DNA of 64,000 nucleotides from Macropodus opercularis (Eukaryota > Chordata > Actinopteri > Anabantiformes > Osphronemidae). Location of the stretch: contig CM061106.1 of NCBI GenBank assembly GCA_030770545.1, forward strand, positions 7,183,001-7,247,000, given 5' to 3'. Positions 24,830 to 38,800 of this stretch are shown piece by piece (positions within the stretch are counted from its first letter, which is position 1; every line of letters begins with the position of its first letter). The position numbers and the translations under genes are program-made. Below the pieces are notes generated by a model that was not told the DNA's origin, searched no databases, and worked only from the letters and a program-made list of their open reading frames with translations.

Positions 24830-25615
24830 TGTAAAAGGGAGAAGGATCAGGCAGAACCAAGCTCGTGATGGTGGCGGTAAAAGGACAGAGAGGTAGAGAG
24901 AGCTGAGAGGACGGTGAGAGAAGGAAGAGTGGTCCAGAGAAGGCGGAGGAGGCGGTTTAGCCGGGAGCCACTGGTGGATAAAGCCACAGGGTAACCGGGG
25001 GTGGGTGAGGGTCCGGGGTTTTTCCACAGCGCGACAGCTGATGGAAGCGGTGGGTCTGTCCAGGCGGAGCACAGTGAGGGAGACAAGCGAGAGGCAAAAA
25101 GGTGAACGGAAAATGCGCCACAATCCAAATACAATAACTGACGGTTTAACTTAAAGAGAGCCAGTCCACCCGATAATCAAAATCCATACACGGTTAAGGA
25201 AACCAAGGTAGAGAGGCGAAGAGGACAGCAGGAACTGCTGCAACACACAGGGAGTCGGAACTGTCCTCAGCGTTCAGGTTCCTTCATAAGAAAGTCTGTT
25301 TCCTCCACGCTATGGTGAGTAGCAGAAATCGAGGAAGAGCTAGATACAAGAGTTCAGGGGATTCAGATAGTTCAGATCCAGGGACAGGCGACAAAGTTTC
25401 CTTAACTCACGTATCCTAGGCACACGGTCCGACAAGATTGAGTCTGTGAGAGAAGCTTAAGAACAGGTCAGGTAATGAGGCGCAGGTGACGGTAATCAGA
25501 AACAGTAGAAAGCTGGGTGGAGTGTGGAGAGAGTATCCGGTGGAGCTCTTCAGAATAAGAGGGCATGAACCGGAAGTAACTGCCGGTCGTGACAAAACCA
25601 ATTTGTGTCAATGTA
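24830..25615. repeat. Unclassified repeat, GC-rich, related to 51,100-51,240
   Basis: GC-rich sequence with no convincing frame. Its right end (about 25,470-25,600: GAGGCGCAG, GTAATCAG, GAGTATCCGG, CCGGAAGT, then GTGAC) matches the right end of a similar block at 51,105-51,240 in the same order and orientation. This implies a dispersed element. I cannot assign a class. Confidence 0.45.
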
Positions 25616-26860
25616 CGTATCTGTCTCCTCTGCATTCACGTTAGCTCTGTCAGTCTGGCTGAAAATTGGTTAATCTCCCTGGAATGACCACCATCCTGAA
25701 CTTTTTGCTAAATCTCACCGCTGCAGTAGTTCAACAGATTTGGAACGAGTTAAAGTCACAGGGTTTGTCTTTATACTCCAGCCAACCTACTTTCTACTTC
25801 ACCTGTCTGATTACTTAGTCTTGCTGCGACCCACCAACCTGTTCCTTTAGTTCACAGACTAAGGTTATTTCTGGGCAGCCCTTTCACCCTTTCTTCACTT
25901 TCATCATATTCCTCCATCCTCCAGTGTTGCAGCAAATATATCAAACATTTGGCAATTAGATGTTATTTCACCTTTTAAAACTAAATTTTCAATGACATAC
26001 ATTGTTTAACACAACACCAACCTCCCCCAATTCTTTGCCATATTCATTTTTTTAATTATATAATCACATTTGGTATATTGGGCATTTTAGTAAATTCTTA
26101 CTGATAACAATGTTACACAGTTTTGATTTGATCATTTGTAAAAGTGACAAATACAGTAGCTGTTCCCAGTAAAACCTTCACAACCAGATCAAACCTCTGG
26201 TGTTTCTCTCTGTCTGTCTCATTAGGTGGCTCCATTCCAATTCTTCCTACTTGGAAGGTCTCCTCTCGTGTTTTCTCTTCTAAGACCTTTCATGTAATAC
26301 TTTCATGTAATCCTTTTTTCATTCCATCTGTTTTATTTTTAGTTTAGGGCTTTTAGTTTTTCTTCAAACAGAAATCTCCTCCACCTGTAGAGAAAATGAG
26401 AGAGGACATCAGCAGCAGGGACTTCAGTCGAGTTCAGAGCAGAAGTGCAGCAGCTTCCATCCAGCTCATCTGAACGTCTTGGATAGAAGCTCGCAAACCT
26501 GAACACGCGTTTTGCATCAAGTCTGCTGACTCTGCAGATTTCACTGTCAATAAACTGGTGAGTCATCAGTTTAGTGACAACGTCCTGTTGGTCCACTGAA
26601 TATAGAGTAACTGTGTGGTGACCAACATCTTCTCTACTAAACATCAGCTGACACAACAACAACAACAGTCGTCTTCATGATCACAACAAGCTTCTGGCTG
26701 ATCTGATGCTGACTGTTTTCTCTGTCTCTGTCTTTCTGCCACAGCTTCACTGAGAAGGTTGGAGCTTTACAGGAAACACTGGAATCTCTGCTGTGACACT
26801 AACTGAGTTAACAAGACTGATGGAAGCAGCACAGACTGACTCCAACCTCTACTGACCTCA
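25616..26860. other. Region beyond the NLR 1 stop codon
   Basis: Lies downstream (minus strand) of the NLR 1 stop and could hold its 3' UTR. A 108-codon minus-strand frame at 26,665-26,339 has no domain I recognise. No B30.2 exon was found here. Confidence 0.3.
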
Positions 26861-26863
26861 GAG

Positions 26864-29800
26864 TCACCAGTCGACAGACTGGACCAGGTCACGAAGATGC
26901 TTCACTGATGAATCCTGTAGGTCGTTGTAGCTCAGATCCAGTTGTGTCAGATGTGACGGGTTGGACTTCAGAGCTGAGGCCAGAGAATAACAGCTGATCT
27001 CTGACAAACTGCAGCAACTCAATCTGAATAAAGAATCAAAGATGGAAATGTAGAAAACAAAGAGTCAGCTTGAAACCATTCAGTGTCTCATCGTGTGTTT
27101 AGAGCTGAAGACGCTTCAGGAAGTAGAAGTTTAGAAACTAGAAGCTCCAAACAGCAGAACCAACAGGATGCAGGTTGAAAACAGTCCAATCAAACAGTAA
27201 CAAAGACTCATCAATAATAATGACAACAAGCTGCTGCTTCAGCTCAGGCGTCGTGACTTCACCTCTTCAACTCTGCAGCTCCACCACTGGCTCCATCTGG
27301 ACTCACTCATGCTGTGATGACACATTGATCTGAGCTTCTACTAAAGATCCTCAAGTTCTCAAACAGAACTAATGAGTTTGACTCAGTTTCTGGACATGTG
27401 ACCCATTTATAGAAACAAATAGAAAATGTTCTGTTTGATGGAACGATATCGTCACAGACACATTTGATACTGAGGAAACATTTAATGGAGTCAAACTGAT
27501 GGAACAAGTCAAACAAGCAGATCCAGAACTTCTGATTACAGCATCTTGGGTTTGACTATTGAGTCAGAACCAACATTATGGAGCCTTAGAAAAGTGTTGG
27601 AGCATCAGCTACTGATCACAAATTTGATATTTTCTGACTGATTCAATGTTGTTTCTGTTAGAGGATATGGAGCATAGTCATCTCTGTGAACTGGTCCTTT
27701 CTGTGTCTCTGTGATATCTTGCTATGCTTGCAGGTGCTCCCCATGACCTTGGTATGCTAGGGAAGAATGTTTAACCGCCCACGCCAAAAGGAAACTTCAC
27801 AAAACTGTATTCATGGCATAATGACTTCCTATGTATCTTATTCACCATATATGGATTGGCTTTGTATCTTGTTTGACCAGATGCGAAGGAGTGACTTTCA
27901 TACTTTTTCTAATAAAAAGAGATGAGACCAAGGGGGGTTTGGAGATCGTCGGCTGGGCACTGAGTTATAGTGTTCCAGAGCGGCTCCCCTTGTGCTCACA
28001 AGTAAAATGAGCTTTGTCTTCATGTGTCAGTGTCTCCAGTATTGTTTAAGTGTTGGCAGGCTAAACCCAACAGTTTCCTTAATATTTTCACAGATAAAAT
28101 AAAAAAATTACTACTGAATAAAACTAAGAACGAATGAAACTATAGAAGAAGAAACCAGACATTACCATGGAGACCATCAGTGTGGATCAGCAGAACATCA
28201 GCCTCATGTCTGCAGTTTAGTGTCAGCACAACGTCCACATCACATTAATCTACACAGAACTAAAACATGGAGTCTGACCTCAGAGTCTCCAGTCGACAGT
28301 GAGGACTCTCCAGAAAACCACACAGATGCTTCACTGATGAATCCTGCAGGTTGATTTCACTCAGGTCCAGTTGTGTTAGATGTGACGGGTTGGACTTCAG
28401 AGGTGAGGCCAGAGAATCACAGCTCAACTGTGACAAACTGCAGCAACTCAATCTGAGTAAAGAACCAAAGATGAAACAGTAGAAAACAAAGAGTCAGCTT
28501 TAAACCATTCAGTGTCTGTAATGGAAATTTTACTATATGGGTATTTTCACTTGTGACAGAACTCTGATTCATATTACTTGATATATTCTCATATGTATCT
28601 GTACTAAGCAAAGTAATCATAGAATGAGTTATATACTTGCTTACAGAAATATCTTAGAACAATGAGCCTTCTCTTTCCCATGGGAAAGGGAGCTAGGGAG
28701 ATACTGTTTAGTTAAAATTGTTTTACAGCATGGACCATGGCCATGAGAGCATGGCAGAAGAACTTTGATGTACTTTGTTTCTGTTACACTTTCCACCTGG
28801 CGCAAGGCAGTGACTGACCCTGAGTTGTGGGCTGATAAGTCTCTTGTGGACTGTTTTTGTTTAAGACTGAGCTAATGAGAAGACACATCTTTACTCCCTC
28901 GCAACGAAGGAGGTATTTAGGTAGGCACGGAGGTAGATGATTTCAGAACTACACTCAGGCAGGACAGTTTTGCACTGACTCTGTGTACTTCTCTTCTTGC
29001 AAGAATTAAACACAACAGAAAGACAACTTTGATTGGTTTTTGATTCATTCACCAGGTTCCTAACAGGTTTTTGCCTCCACAGTGTCTCATTGTGTGTTTG
29101 CAGCTGAAGAGTTTCAGGAAGTAGAAGTTTAGAAACTAGAAAATAAATAGTGAATAGACTAAACCACAAATGAAGAAACCAGTCATTGCCATGGAGACCC
29201 TCAGTGTGGATCAGTAGAACATCAGCCTCATGTCTGCAGTTTAGCGTCAGCACAACGTTCACATCACATTAATCTACACAGAACTAAAACATGGAGTCTG
29301 ACCTCAGAGTCTCCAGTCGACAGTGAGGACTCTCCAGAAAACCACACAGATGCTTCACTGATGAATCCTGCAGGTTGTTTCCACTCAGGTCCAGTTGTGT
29401 CAGATGTGACGGGTTGGACTTCAGAGCTGAGACCAGAGAATCACAGCTGATCTCTGACAACCTGCAGTAACTCAATCTGAATAAAGAACCAAAGATGAAA
29501 CAGTAGAAAACAAAGAGTCAGCTTGAAACCATTCAGTGTCTCATCGTGTGTTTGGAGCTGAAGACGCTTCAGGAAGTAGAAGTTTGGAAACTAGAAGCTC
29601 CAAACAGCAGAACCAACAGGGATGCAGGTTGAAAACAGTCCAATCAAACAGTAACAAAGACTCATTAATAATAATGACAACAAGCTGCTGCTTCAGCTCA
29701 GACGTCGTGACTTCACCTCTTCAACTCTGCAGCTCCACCAATGGCTCCATCTGGACTCACTCATGTTGTGATGACACATTGATCTGAGCTTCTACTAAAT

Positions 29801-32800
29801 ATCCTCAAGTTCTCAAACGGATCTAATGAGTCCAACTGAGGTTCTGGACACATGACTCATTTATAGAAACAAACAGAAAATGTTCTGTTTGATTGAACGA
29901 CATCATCACAGAAACATTTGATACTGAGGAAACATTTAATGGAGTCAAACTGATGGAAAGAGTCAAACAAGCAGATCCAGAACTTCTGATTACGGCACCT
30001 TGGGTTTGAATATTGAGTCAGAACCAACATTATGGAGCCTTAGAAAAGTGTTGGTTTTATATTTTCTGACTAATTAAACATGATAAATAAAAAATAGATA
30101 TAAAATTAAACAACAATTGAATAAAACTAAAATAAAGAGTGAACGGACTAAACCACAGAAGAAGAAACCAGACGTTGCCATGGAGACCCTCAGTGTGGAT
30201 CAGTAGAACATCAGCCTAATGTCTGCAATTTAGCGTCAGCACAACAGTCACATCACATTAATCTACACAGAACTAAAACATGGAGTCTGACCTCAGAGTC
30301 TCCAGTCGACAGTGAGGACTCTCCAGAAAACCACACAGATGCTTCACTGATGAATCCTGGAGGTTGTTTCCACTCAGGTCCAGTTGTGTCAGATGTGACG
30401 GGTTGGACTTCAGAGCTGAGGCCAGAGAATCACAGCTGATCTCTGACAACCTGCAGCGACTCAAACTGAATAAAGAACCAAAGATGAAACAGTAGAAAAC
30501 AAAGAGTCAACTTGAAACCATTCAGTGTCTCATTGTGTGTTTGGAGCTGAAGACGCTTCAGGAAGTAGAAGTTTAGAAACTAGAAAAAAAACAGTGAACC
30601 GACTAAACCACAGTAGAAGAAACCAGACGTTGCCATGGAGACTCTCAGTGTGGATCAGTAGAACATCAGCCTCATGTCTGCAATTTAGCGCCAGCACAAC
30701 AGTCACATCACATTAATCTACACAGAACTAAAACATGGAGTCTGACCTCAGAGTCTCCAGTCGACAGTGAGGACTCTCCAGAAAACCACACAGATGCTTC
30801 ACTGATGAATCCTGCAGGTTGTTCCAGCTCAGGTCCAGTTGTGTCAGATGTGACGGGTTGGACTTCAGAGCTGAGGCCAGAGAATCACAGCTGATCTCTG
30901 ACAAACTGCAGCAACTCAAACTGAATAAAGAACCAAAGAAATGTAGTTAAATCATAAATGACCAGTCAAATTTGTGCTGATCAGTGACACTTTCATCGTT
31001 TCACTTCTTGCTGATTGTTTGTAGCCGTGGTAACAGTTGAATTTCTCCACTGTGGGATCAGTAAAGAATGATCTTCTCTCATCTTCCATCCTTGGCTAAT
31101 GAGGCTGATTCTTCTTCATCTCTCTGGTGCAGTGTGGTCCTTCATCCATCAGGAGGGGCCTCTTAGTTCTCCACATTTGTTGTGTGTCAGTCAGTGAGTG
31201 TGTATATTGTGTTTGCCACGGGTTTGTGTATCTAGTGTGTCCTCCCCTGGTCCTCCCCTAGAAGTTCAGGTAGAGGTGGAGGAGTAGCAGCAATATATAA
31301 CTCACATTTAGTAATTATTCCTAGCCCTAAACATAAGTATAATTCTTTTCTCACTCAGACTGTAAAACCCAGAAACCAGTTGTGTTCTGCTTCATCTACC
31401 GTCCTCCTGGTCCATATTCAGAGTTCTGCACTGAATGTTCAGAGCTTTTATGTGACTTAGTCCTCAGCACAGATAAAGTGATTGTAGTGGGCGACTTTAA
31501 CATTCATGTAGATGTTGACAGTAACTGTCTCAACATTGCATTTAATTCACTACTGGATTTTATTGGTTTTAGTCAGCATGTGAATGAACCCACTCACTGT
31601 CTTAATCATACTCTTGATCTTCTCCTGACTTATGGGTTGAGATTGATCATTTAAAAGTTCTCCCTCAAAACCCTTTGTTATCTGACCATTTCTTAATAGC
31701 GTTTGAATTTACCATAACAGACCTGACAACAGTTGGAAATAAGTTCTATTACAGCAGATGTTTATCTGATGATGCTGTTGTTAGATTTAAGGAGATGATT
31801 CATCATCTTTTGTTTCATTCCCTTGTAGCTACAAAGAGGAGAGCAGTCATCTGAATCATGAGCAGGTAGATTGTCTTGTTGATGATGCTACAATTTTAGA
31901 CACTGTTGCTCCTCTGAAGAAGAAGCCAGTGAATCAGAGCAGGTTGGCTCCATGGTATAACTCAGAGGACTCTTAAGCAGAGGACTCGAAAACTAGAAAG
32001 ACAATGGCGTCCAACAAATGAGGTGAATCCTGTCTAGCATGGAAAAACAGTTTAATACTATACAAAAAGCACTTTGTGCTGCTAGAAGCTCATATTATAC
32101 ATCATTAATTGAGGAAAATAAAAACAACCCCAGGTTTCTTTCAGCTCTGTAGCCAGGCTGACTAAGAGTCATAGTTGTGTTGAGCCTGGTGTCCCCTTAA
32201 AGCTCAGCAGCAACGACTTTATGAATTTCTTTACTAATAAATTCATAACCAACAGAGAGAAATATGCAAAATATGAATGCATCTGAATCTCTCAACAAAT
32301 GTAATAAATCAATCTGCAGATCCAACAGCCTTAGATCTGCTGGTTAGACCTATGTCTTACTTGAACTGCTTTTCCCCATTGATCACCCTGAGTTAACTTC
32401 AATAATTAACTCTGCTAAATCAGCTACTTGTGTCTTAGACCCAATAGCAACCAGATTACTCAAAGAAGTTTTTCCATTAATCAGCACGTCCATATTAAAT
32501 CAAATCAACCAATCTCTGTTTACAGGCTACGTACCACAGGTTTTTAAGGTTGCTGTGGTCAAACCTTTATTGAAAAAACCTATTGACCCTAGAGAACTTA
32601 CAAATTATAGGCCTATATCCAATCTGCCCTTTATTTACTATGTGACCATTTGCGTAGAAATAACCTGTATGAATATTTCCAGTCAGGATTCAGATACATC
32701 ATAGACAGAAACAGCTCTGATTAGAGTCACTAATGATCTCACAGCTTCAGACAATGGTCTAGTTTCTGTACTTGTCCTGTTAGATCTTAGTGCAGCGTTT

Positions 32801-35800
32801 GATAGATAACAAGATTCTATTGCAGAGACTGGAACATAGCGTTGGATTAAAGGCAAAGCACTGGGATGGTTTAAGTCTTATCTGTTGAACAGATTCCATT
32901 TTGTTCATGTTCATGATCAATCTTCCATCCGCACAGGAATTAGCTTTGTTGTTCCACAGGGTTCTGTGCTTGGTCCAATACTTTTCAGTCTTTACATGTC
33001 TCCCCTTGGTAATATTATTAGAAAACATTCTATAAATTTTCACTGCTATGCAGATGATACTCAGTTATATTTGTCTATGAAACCAGAGGAAACAAACCAA
33101 TTAGTCAAACTTCAAACTTGTTTAAATGATATCAAATCCTGGATGTCCCATAACTTTTTACAACTAAACTCAGATAAAACTGAAGTTATTATAATTGATA
33201 AAACCACAGAGACTCATTATTGAATCAGATTATTACTCTGGATGACACAACGTTAGCTTCAGGTTCTACTGTAGGAACCTTTGTGTCATTTTTGACCAAG
33301 ATCTCTCCTTTACATCATATATTAAAGAAATCTCTAGAACTGCCTACTTCCACTTGAAGAATATTGCTAAAATTAGGAGCATCCTCTCACAGAGTGATGC
33401 TGAAAAAATTAATCCATGTATTTGTTACCTCTAGACTTGACTACTGTAACTCCCTGCTCATAGTTTGTCCCAATAACTCTCTAAAAAGCCTCCAGTTAAT
33501 TCAAAATGCTGTAGCCAGAGTCTGACTGGATTTAGGAAGAGACATCACATTTCTCCTATATTAGCTTCTCTGTCCTGTCAAATCTAGGATAGGATTCAAA
33601 ATTCTTCTCCTCACCTACAAAGCTCTTCATAATAAAGCTCCATCTTATCTTAAAGACCTCATCGCTCCTTATACTCCCAACAGAACACTTTGTTCTCTGA
33701 GCGCTGGTCTACTTGTGGTTCGTAGAGTTTCTAAACGCAGAACGGGAGGCAGAGCCTTTAGCTACCAAGCTCCTCTCCTGTGGAACCAGCTTCCAGTTCA
33801 GGTTCGAAAAGCAGAAACTCTCAGTTGTTTTAAAGCTAGGCTTAAAACCTTTCTTTTTTACAAAGCATGTAGTTAGAGATGGTTCTGGTCACTCGGAACC
33901 ATCTCTTAACTTAGCTGCTATAGATTTAGATGCTGGGGGACGTCCTTCATTCTCTGAGCTCCTCTACTTTTCGATTTCTAACATCCATTAACATTCCTCC
34001 ATGTCCACATGTGACTAGCTTTGTCTCCTTTTCTCTCCTAGTTGTGTTTCTCTCTTTCTGTCTCTCTCTATTCTCATCTACAGGTATCATCAGACTCAGA
34101 GTCGTGTGTCTCCAGTGTTCAGTTGCTGGTCCAACCATCCTGCCTGTGTTCTGTTGCTGCTTGTTTTGTTGTGGTTGTGTTCTTTTCTCTCTTCTCTATC
34201 CCCTCACCCCAACCGGTCAAGGCAGATGGCCGCCCACACTGAGCCTGGGTCTGCTGGAGGTTTCTTCCTCTGTAGAGGGAGTTTTTTCTCCACTGTTGCT
34301 ATTTAAATTTACAATTTATCGATTGGCTACAATTAAAAGCTGCTCTATTTGGGAATTGTTGGGTTTAGTTGTCTAAGGTCTTAAACCTTACTTGTAAAGT
34401 GCCTTGAGATAACTGGTGTTGTGAATTAGTGCTATATAAATAAAGTTGAAGTGAATTGAATTGAATAGGCTCTAGGTTGAACAGCCCTTGAGTTAGCTTT
34501 GGCATCACTAAGTGGTGATTAAAGGTAGGTAGGTAGGGGCTCAGGTATTCCTACCCCTGGAACTGTGTATTTAGTAAAGTTCTAGTCCCCAGTGTTTTGT
34601 AACACTAGCAACTGCTTTGTGTTCTAGTTTTCTATTGGCTGCTCTTCTCCTGTCGTGTGCAGTGATTGTTTTGTTCTGGTGTTCAGGGATTCATTGACGT
34701 CATAGGTCTGTTACTGTCGTCTCTGGTTCTTTCAGAACCTTTGAGTCAGTCCTGTTCAGAGTGTTGCAGTTTCCGTTCTGATTCCACAGTGTTTGTCCTT
34801 CTCTGTTATCTGAACTAATATCTGGTCCCTTGAGATTAGTCTCCGTCTCTTTCTGCATCTGGGCCCTGCCCTGGTCCTGTTTGAGGCACTGCAACAATAT
34901 CTCTGTGGTGCATTAGTCAAATTTGCTGCCTTTATATAAATATTATATATTTTGCCTTTACAGATTTTGTAATAAGAAATTCTCATTAGATTTATATTCC
35001 TGTCTTTGTCTTTTCATTTAAACCAAACCAAAATGTGGCCTTAACTACAGACACTAGAAACCCTACGTGTTCAATGTATTTGAAGAGAGACGTGAGGAAC
35101 CAAATGTAAAATAACAGTGAGGCTGTAGCTCATCGTTTACACGTTGGACACATCCTGACCTGAGTCTTTCCAGATGACACTGTGGGCTCTCCAGTCCAGC
35201 AGAAAGCAGCTTCACTCCTGAATCCTGCAGCTTGTTGTCACTCAGGTCCAGTTCTCTCAGACTAGAGGACTGGGAGCTGAGAACTGAGGACAGAGCTTCA
35301 AGGCCTCTTTCTGAGATGTTACAGCCACTGAGCCTGAAAAACAGTCAGAGACAGAGAGAAACCATCAGGAGTGTGGGTACTGGCTCAGAGAGGCCACTGC
35401 TTCCTGGACTATCCTGCTCACTGTTTCTCTGTGGACATCACTAAATAAAGGTGATGCTGTCTGCTCAGAGGTAGTAGCTTCATGCTGATGGGGCAGACTT
35501 GACAGACTCCAGAGCAGCAGGAAAGGAGGTGGGGTGAGCTCCCTGTTGGCGAGCGGGAAACCACACCTAGATGTGGTGCAGAGGCAGAAGCTACCAGAAC
35601 TGGTGGAGAGGACCACTGGACCTCCCAAGGTGCTGATGGTTGGAGTCTGTGCTGCTCAGTGTGATGCTGTGGTTTGCTGGATATGAAGACAACATGGAGG
35701 TGGAGGACACCAACACATGGTGAACATTTAACCAGTTCTTCTAGTTTCTAGTCAGACAGTCTCTAGATGTTAATTCTGTCACTTTATTGTGTTTGTCTTA

Positions 35801-38800
35801 ACGTTCTTTGCATTTCTGTAGAGGTGACTTCAAATCTTTGCCTTAGAGAGATTTAAGTCACCATTTATTGGTTTGAACCTCATTCTGTCTGGTTGAATTC
35901 TTCTTAGCTTCAGTCTCAGTCTAACAACAAGGGTTTGTTTCCCATTCTCCTCCACCTTTACATGGTTATAACTGCTCTAACCAGCTCTCTGTCACAATCT
36001 ATGTTTAATCTCTGTTCTGGCCACATCGTCTGCTCCTCAAGCCTGTTCTAAGTCCAGTAAATCACTTTTTTTCATAGAACATATAGTTTATCAAAGGCTT
36101 TTGGCCTGTTGAACAGTGTGGGTGTTGGTGACCAGGGAAATGCTACCATATGTGGGAGAAAATTGAGAAATGGCAACCAACAATTGTGTTTGCTAATAAC
36201 AGAGGGCTTTGATGTTTCACGAGAAAGAGGAAACAAGGAGTTTCATTTGTGTTATTAGTGTTGATCAATGGCGTTTTGATATTCATGTGGCAGTTGTTGA
36301 TTCAGCAGTAACTGATACCTGGGGGGTTGTCTGTTGGCCAAATGGAATAAACATTGTAGATAGGTAAGTGTGGGTAAACTCTGTCTCAGTATATAAGAAA
36401 CTGTTCAACTAACACTCAGATCAGAAGGCTGCTGAGGTAACTGCTGCTTGTACATGTTGACATGTAAATTAAACAGAGATGATTCACATTTCCAGGTTTT
36501 GATTCCTTCAATTATTTTGAGAATGAGCAACTTTCAATTTGATGTAGAAGGCAGAGCTATGGGAATGTGATGTGTGATGTGCTATGTGAGGGGTGATGGT
36601 GAGTTTGTAGGAAGGAACATCTCCTATACAAGAAAACACAACAGTTAATGAAACGTGGTCTATGTGAAGGTCACTCATCAAGTCATTTACTAACAGAGAC
36701 GTGATATTTAATAGATTTACTGAGACCTGGCTGCAGCAGGATGAATGATGTGTAAAGCTGCTTATATACAATGAACAAAGTCCAGTGTGTGTGACTGACC
36801 ATGATTAGTCCATGGAAGCAGAGAAACAGCCAGTGAATGAGGATTAAAACAGGCCCAGGTTTCTGTTCAGCTCTGGAGCCAGACTGACTAAGAGTCATAT
36901 CTGTGTTGACCCAGAGCAGCTTCAAACACCAGCAGCAGTGACTTCATGGATTTCTCTACTTAGAACATTGGAACCATTAGAGACATTGATTCATTTGCTG
37001 GTGACTCTGTCTGACTGATTGTCTCTTAGACTCAATCCCAACTAGATCACTCACAGAAGTTCTTCTATTAATCAGCATGTCCACATTGAATCCAACCAAC
37101 CAGTCTCTGCTACGTAGCTCAGGCTTTTCAGGCTGCTGTGGTCAAACCTTCACTGAACAAACCTGCTCTCAACCCTGGAGAACTAGCAGCTATAGGCCAA
37201 CATCTAATCTGCCCTTTCTTTCTAAACCGTTGAAGTCGTAGCCAGACGACCATGTGACCACCTGCGTAGGAACAACCTGTGTGTAGAGTCCAGTCAGACT
37301 TTCCAGGGAACAGATGCAGAACCAACGACCTGCCTGTGTTCTGTTGATGCTGCTCTGTTGTCTAATGGCTCCTTAAATAAACTGAACTGAACATTTCACT
37401 CATGTATTTTATGTTTAATGATAAACTATTGTTGAGCTTTTGTTTATGTAGATTGATTTACTCATTACTGGTCACAGCAGCTTTATTCTGTCACGACTGG
37501 ATGATGAAAAGCAATCACTTTGACCTGCTTTATAACTGGAGCGTGACTGTGATTAGTAGTAGTATCATGTAGTGTGTTGTGTGATGTCAGGTGTTGGTTC
37601 TACACCTGAGCAGCCAGACCAGAACATCATCTGGTTCTTCAGGCATCAGTCCAGATGTGTGATCTCTGTCAGGTTGAGACAGTCAATGCAAACACAGCAG
37701 CTGGATCAGTGATTAATGCTTCAATACTTCACTTTCTGAGTCACGTCTACATTTAACAGAGAGGAACCAGAGGCAGGGGTCAAAGGTCAGTGACCAGGTG
37801 CCTTGATCACCCTGTTAGTTATTATTCAAGGTTCAGGAAGGAACCAGAGACTCAGTCATTGACTGAACTACTGATGTTCACTCTCCTCTGCTGTTGCTGT
37901 TACTCTCAACTGTCTGGAATCTGTTTCCATGATTCCAGTGTGTTGTCTCACTTCAACAGGTTTTAGTTCTATTAACACACGTTCAAGCTGTTAATGTGTC
38001 TAATATGTAGATGAATCATTCAGCTCAGCTGCAGACGTCTCTGGCTGAGGACAACTCCAGGCTGTTGAGACACATTTCAGTCATGTGAGGACTTACACAG
38101 CTTTGTTGGAGGCTTTGACGACTGGCAGCAGCCTCAGCAGAGCCTCCTCTGAACCAGAGTATTTCCACAGCTCAAACGCGTCCAGATCTTCTTCTGATGA
38201 CAGAAAGATGAAGACCAGAGCCGACCACTGAGCAGGAGACAGTTCATGTGTGGAGAGACGTCCTGATCTCAGGTTCTGTTGGATCTGCTCCACTAGAGAA
38301 CCATCATTCAGTTCATTCAGACAGTGGAGCAGGTTGATGCTTCTCTCTGCAGACAGATTCTCACTGAGCTTCTCCTTGATGTACTGAACTGTTTCCTGAT
38401 TGGTCTGTGAGCTACTTCCTGTCTGGGTCATCAGACCTTGAAAAAGACTCTGATTGGTCTGCAGTGAAAGACCGAGGAGGAAACGGAGGAACAGGTCCAG
38501 GTGTCCATTTGGACTCTGTAAGGCCTGGTCCACAGCGTCCTGGTAGAACTGTATAGATTCATGTATCTTTATTCTAAATAGTTCAAACCAGGACGTTGTT
38601 TGTTGTTGTGACAGCAGATTGACTCCAGAGTTGATAAAGGTCAGATGGACGTGAAGAGCAGCCAGAAACTCCTGAACACTCAGATGGACGAAGCAGAACA
38701 CCTTGTCCTGGTACAGTCCTATCTCCTCTCTAAAGACCTGTGTGAACACTCCTGAGTAAACTGAGGCTGCTCTGACATCGATGCCACACTCTGTCAGGTC

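Larger units (their letters stand above)
26864..30920 (-). repeat. Tandem array of five duplicated LRR exons with flanks
   Basis: Five LRR exons (30,920; 30,465; 29,476; 28,452; 27,023 as starts) share near-identical sequence. Intron flanks are also shared: downstream pieces with TCTACACAGAACTAAAACATGG, and upstream pieces near 27,060-27,340 and 29,510-29,800. The duplicated unit is therefore exon plus intron. All except the last are exactly 174 bp and keep phase 2-2, so adding or removing units leaves the frame unchanged. Each encodes SLSCCSLSEISCDSLASAL-like LRR pairs. Confidence 0.85.

Noticed and set aside
26339..26665. A further NLR 1 exon or B30.2 exon downstream of the stop
   Set aside because: The 108-codon frame has no PRY/SPRY motifs and lies after the in-frame stop; a separate gene cannot be supported either.
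23599..28072. The two family-A LTRs as ends of one provirus
   Set aside because: They are in opposite orientation and each has its own, different target duplication.
28891..29262. A 123-codon minus-strand frame
   Set aside because: It overlaps the right part of a solo LTR defined by its target duplication and has no domain.
26864..30920. Regularly spaced near-identical repeats resembling a CRISPR array
   Set aside because: The repeats are 174-bp LRR exons with splice sites and unequal spacing in a eukaryotic gene.
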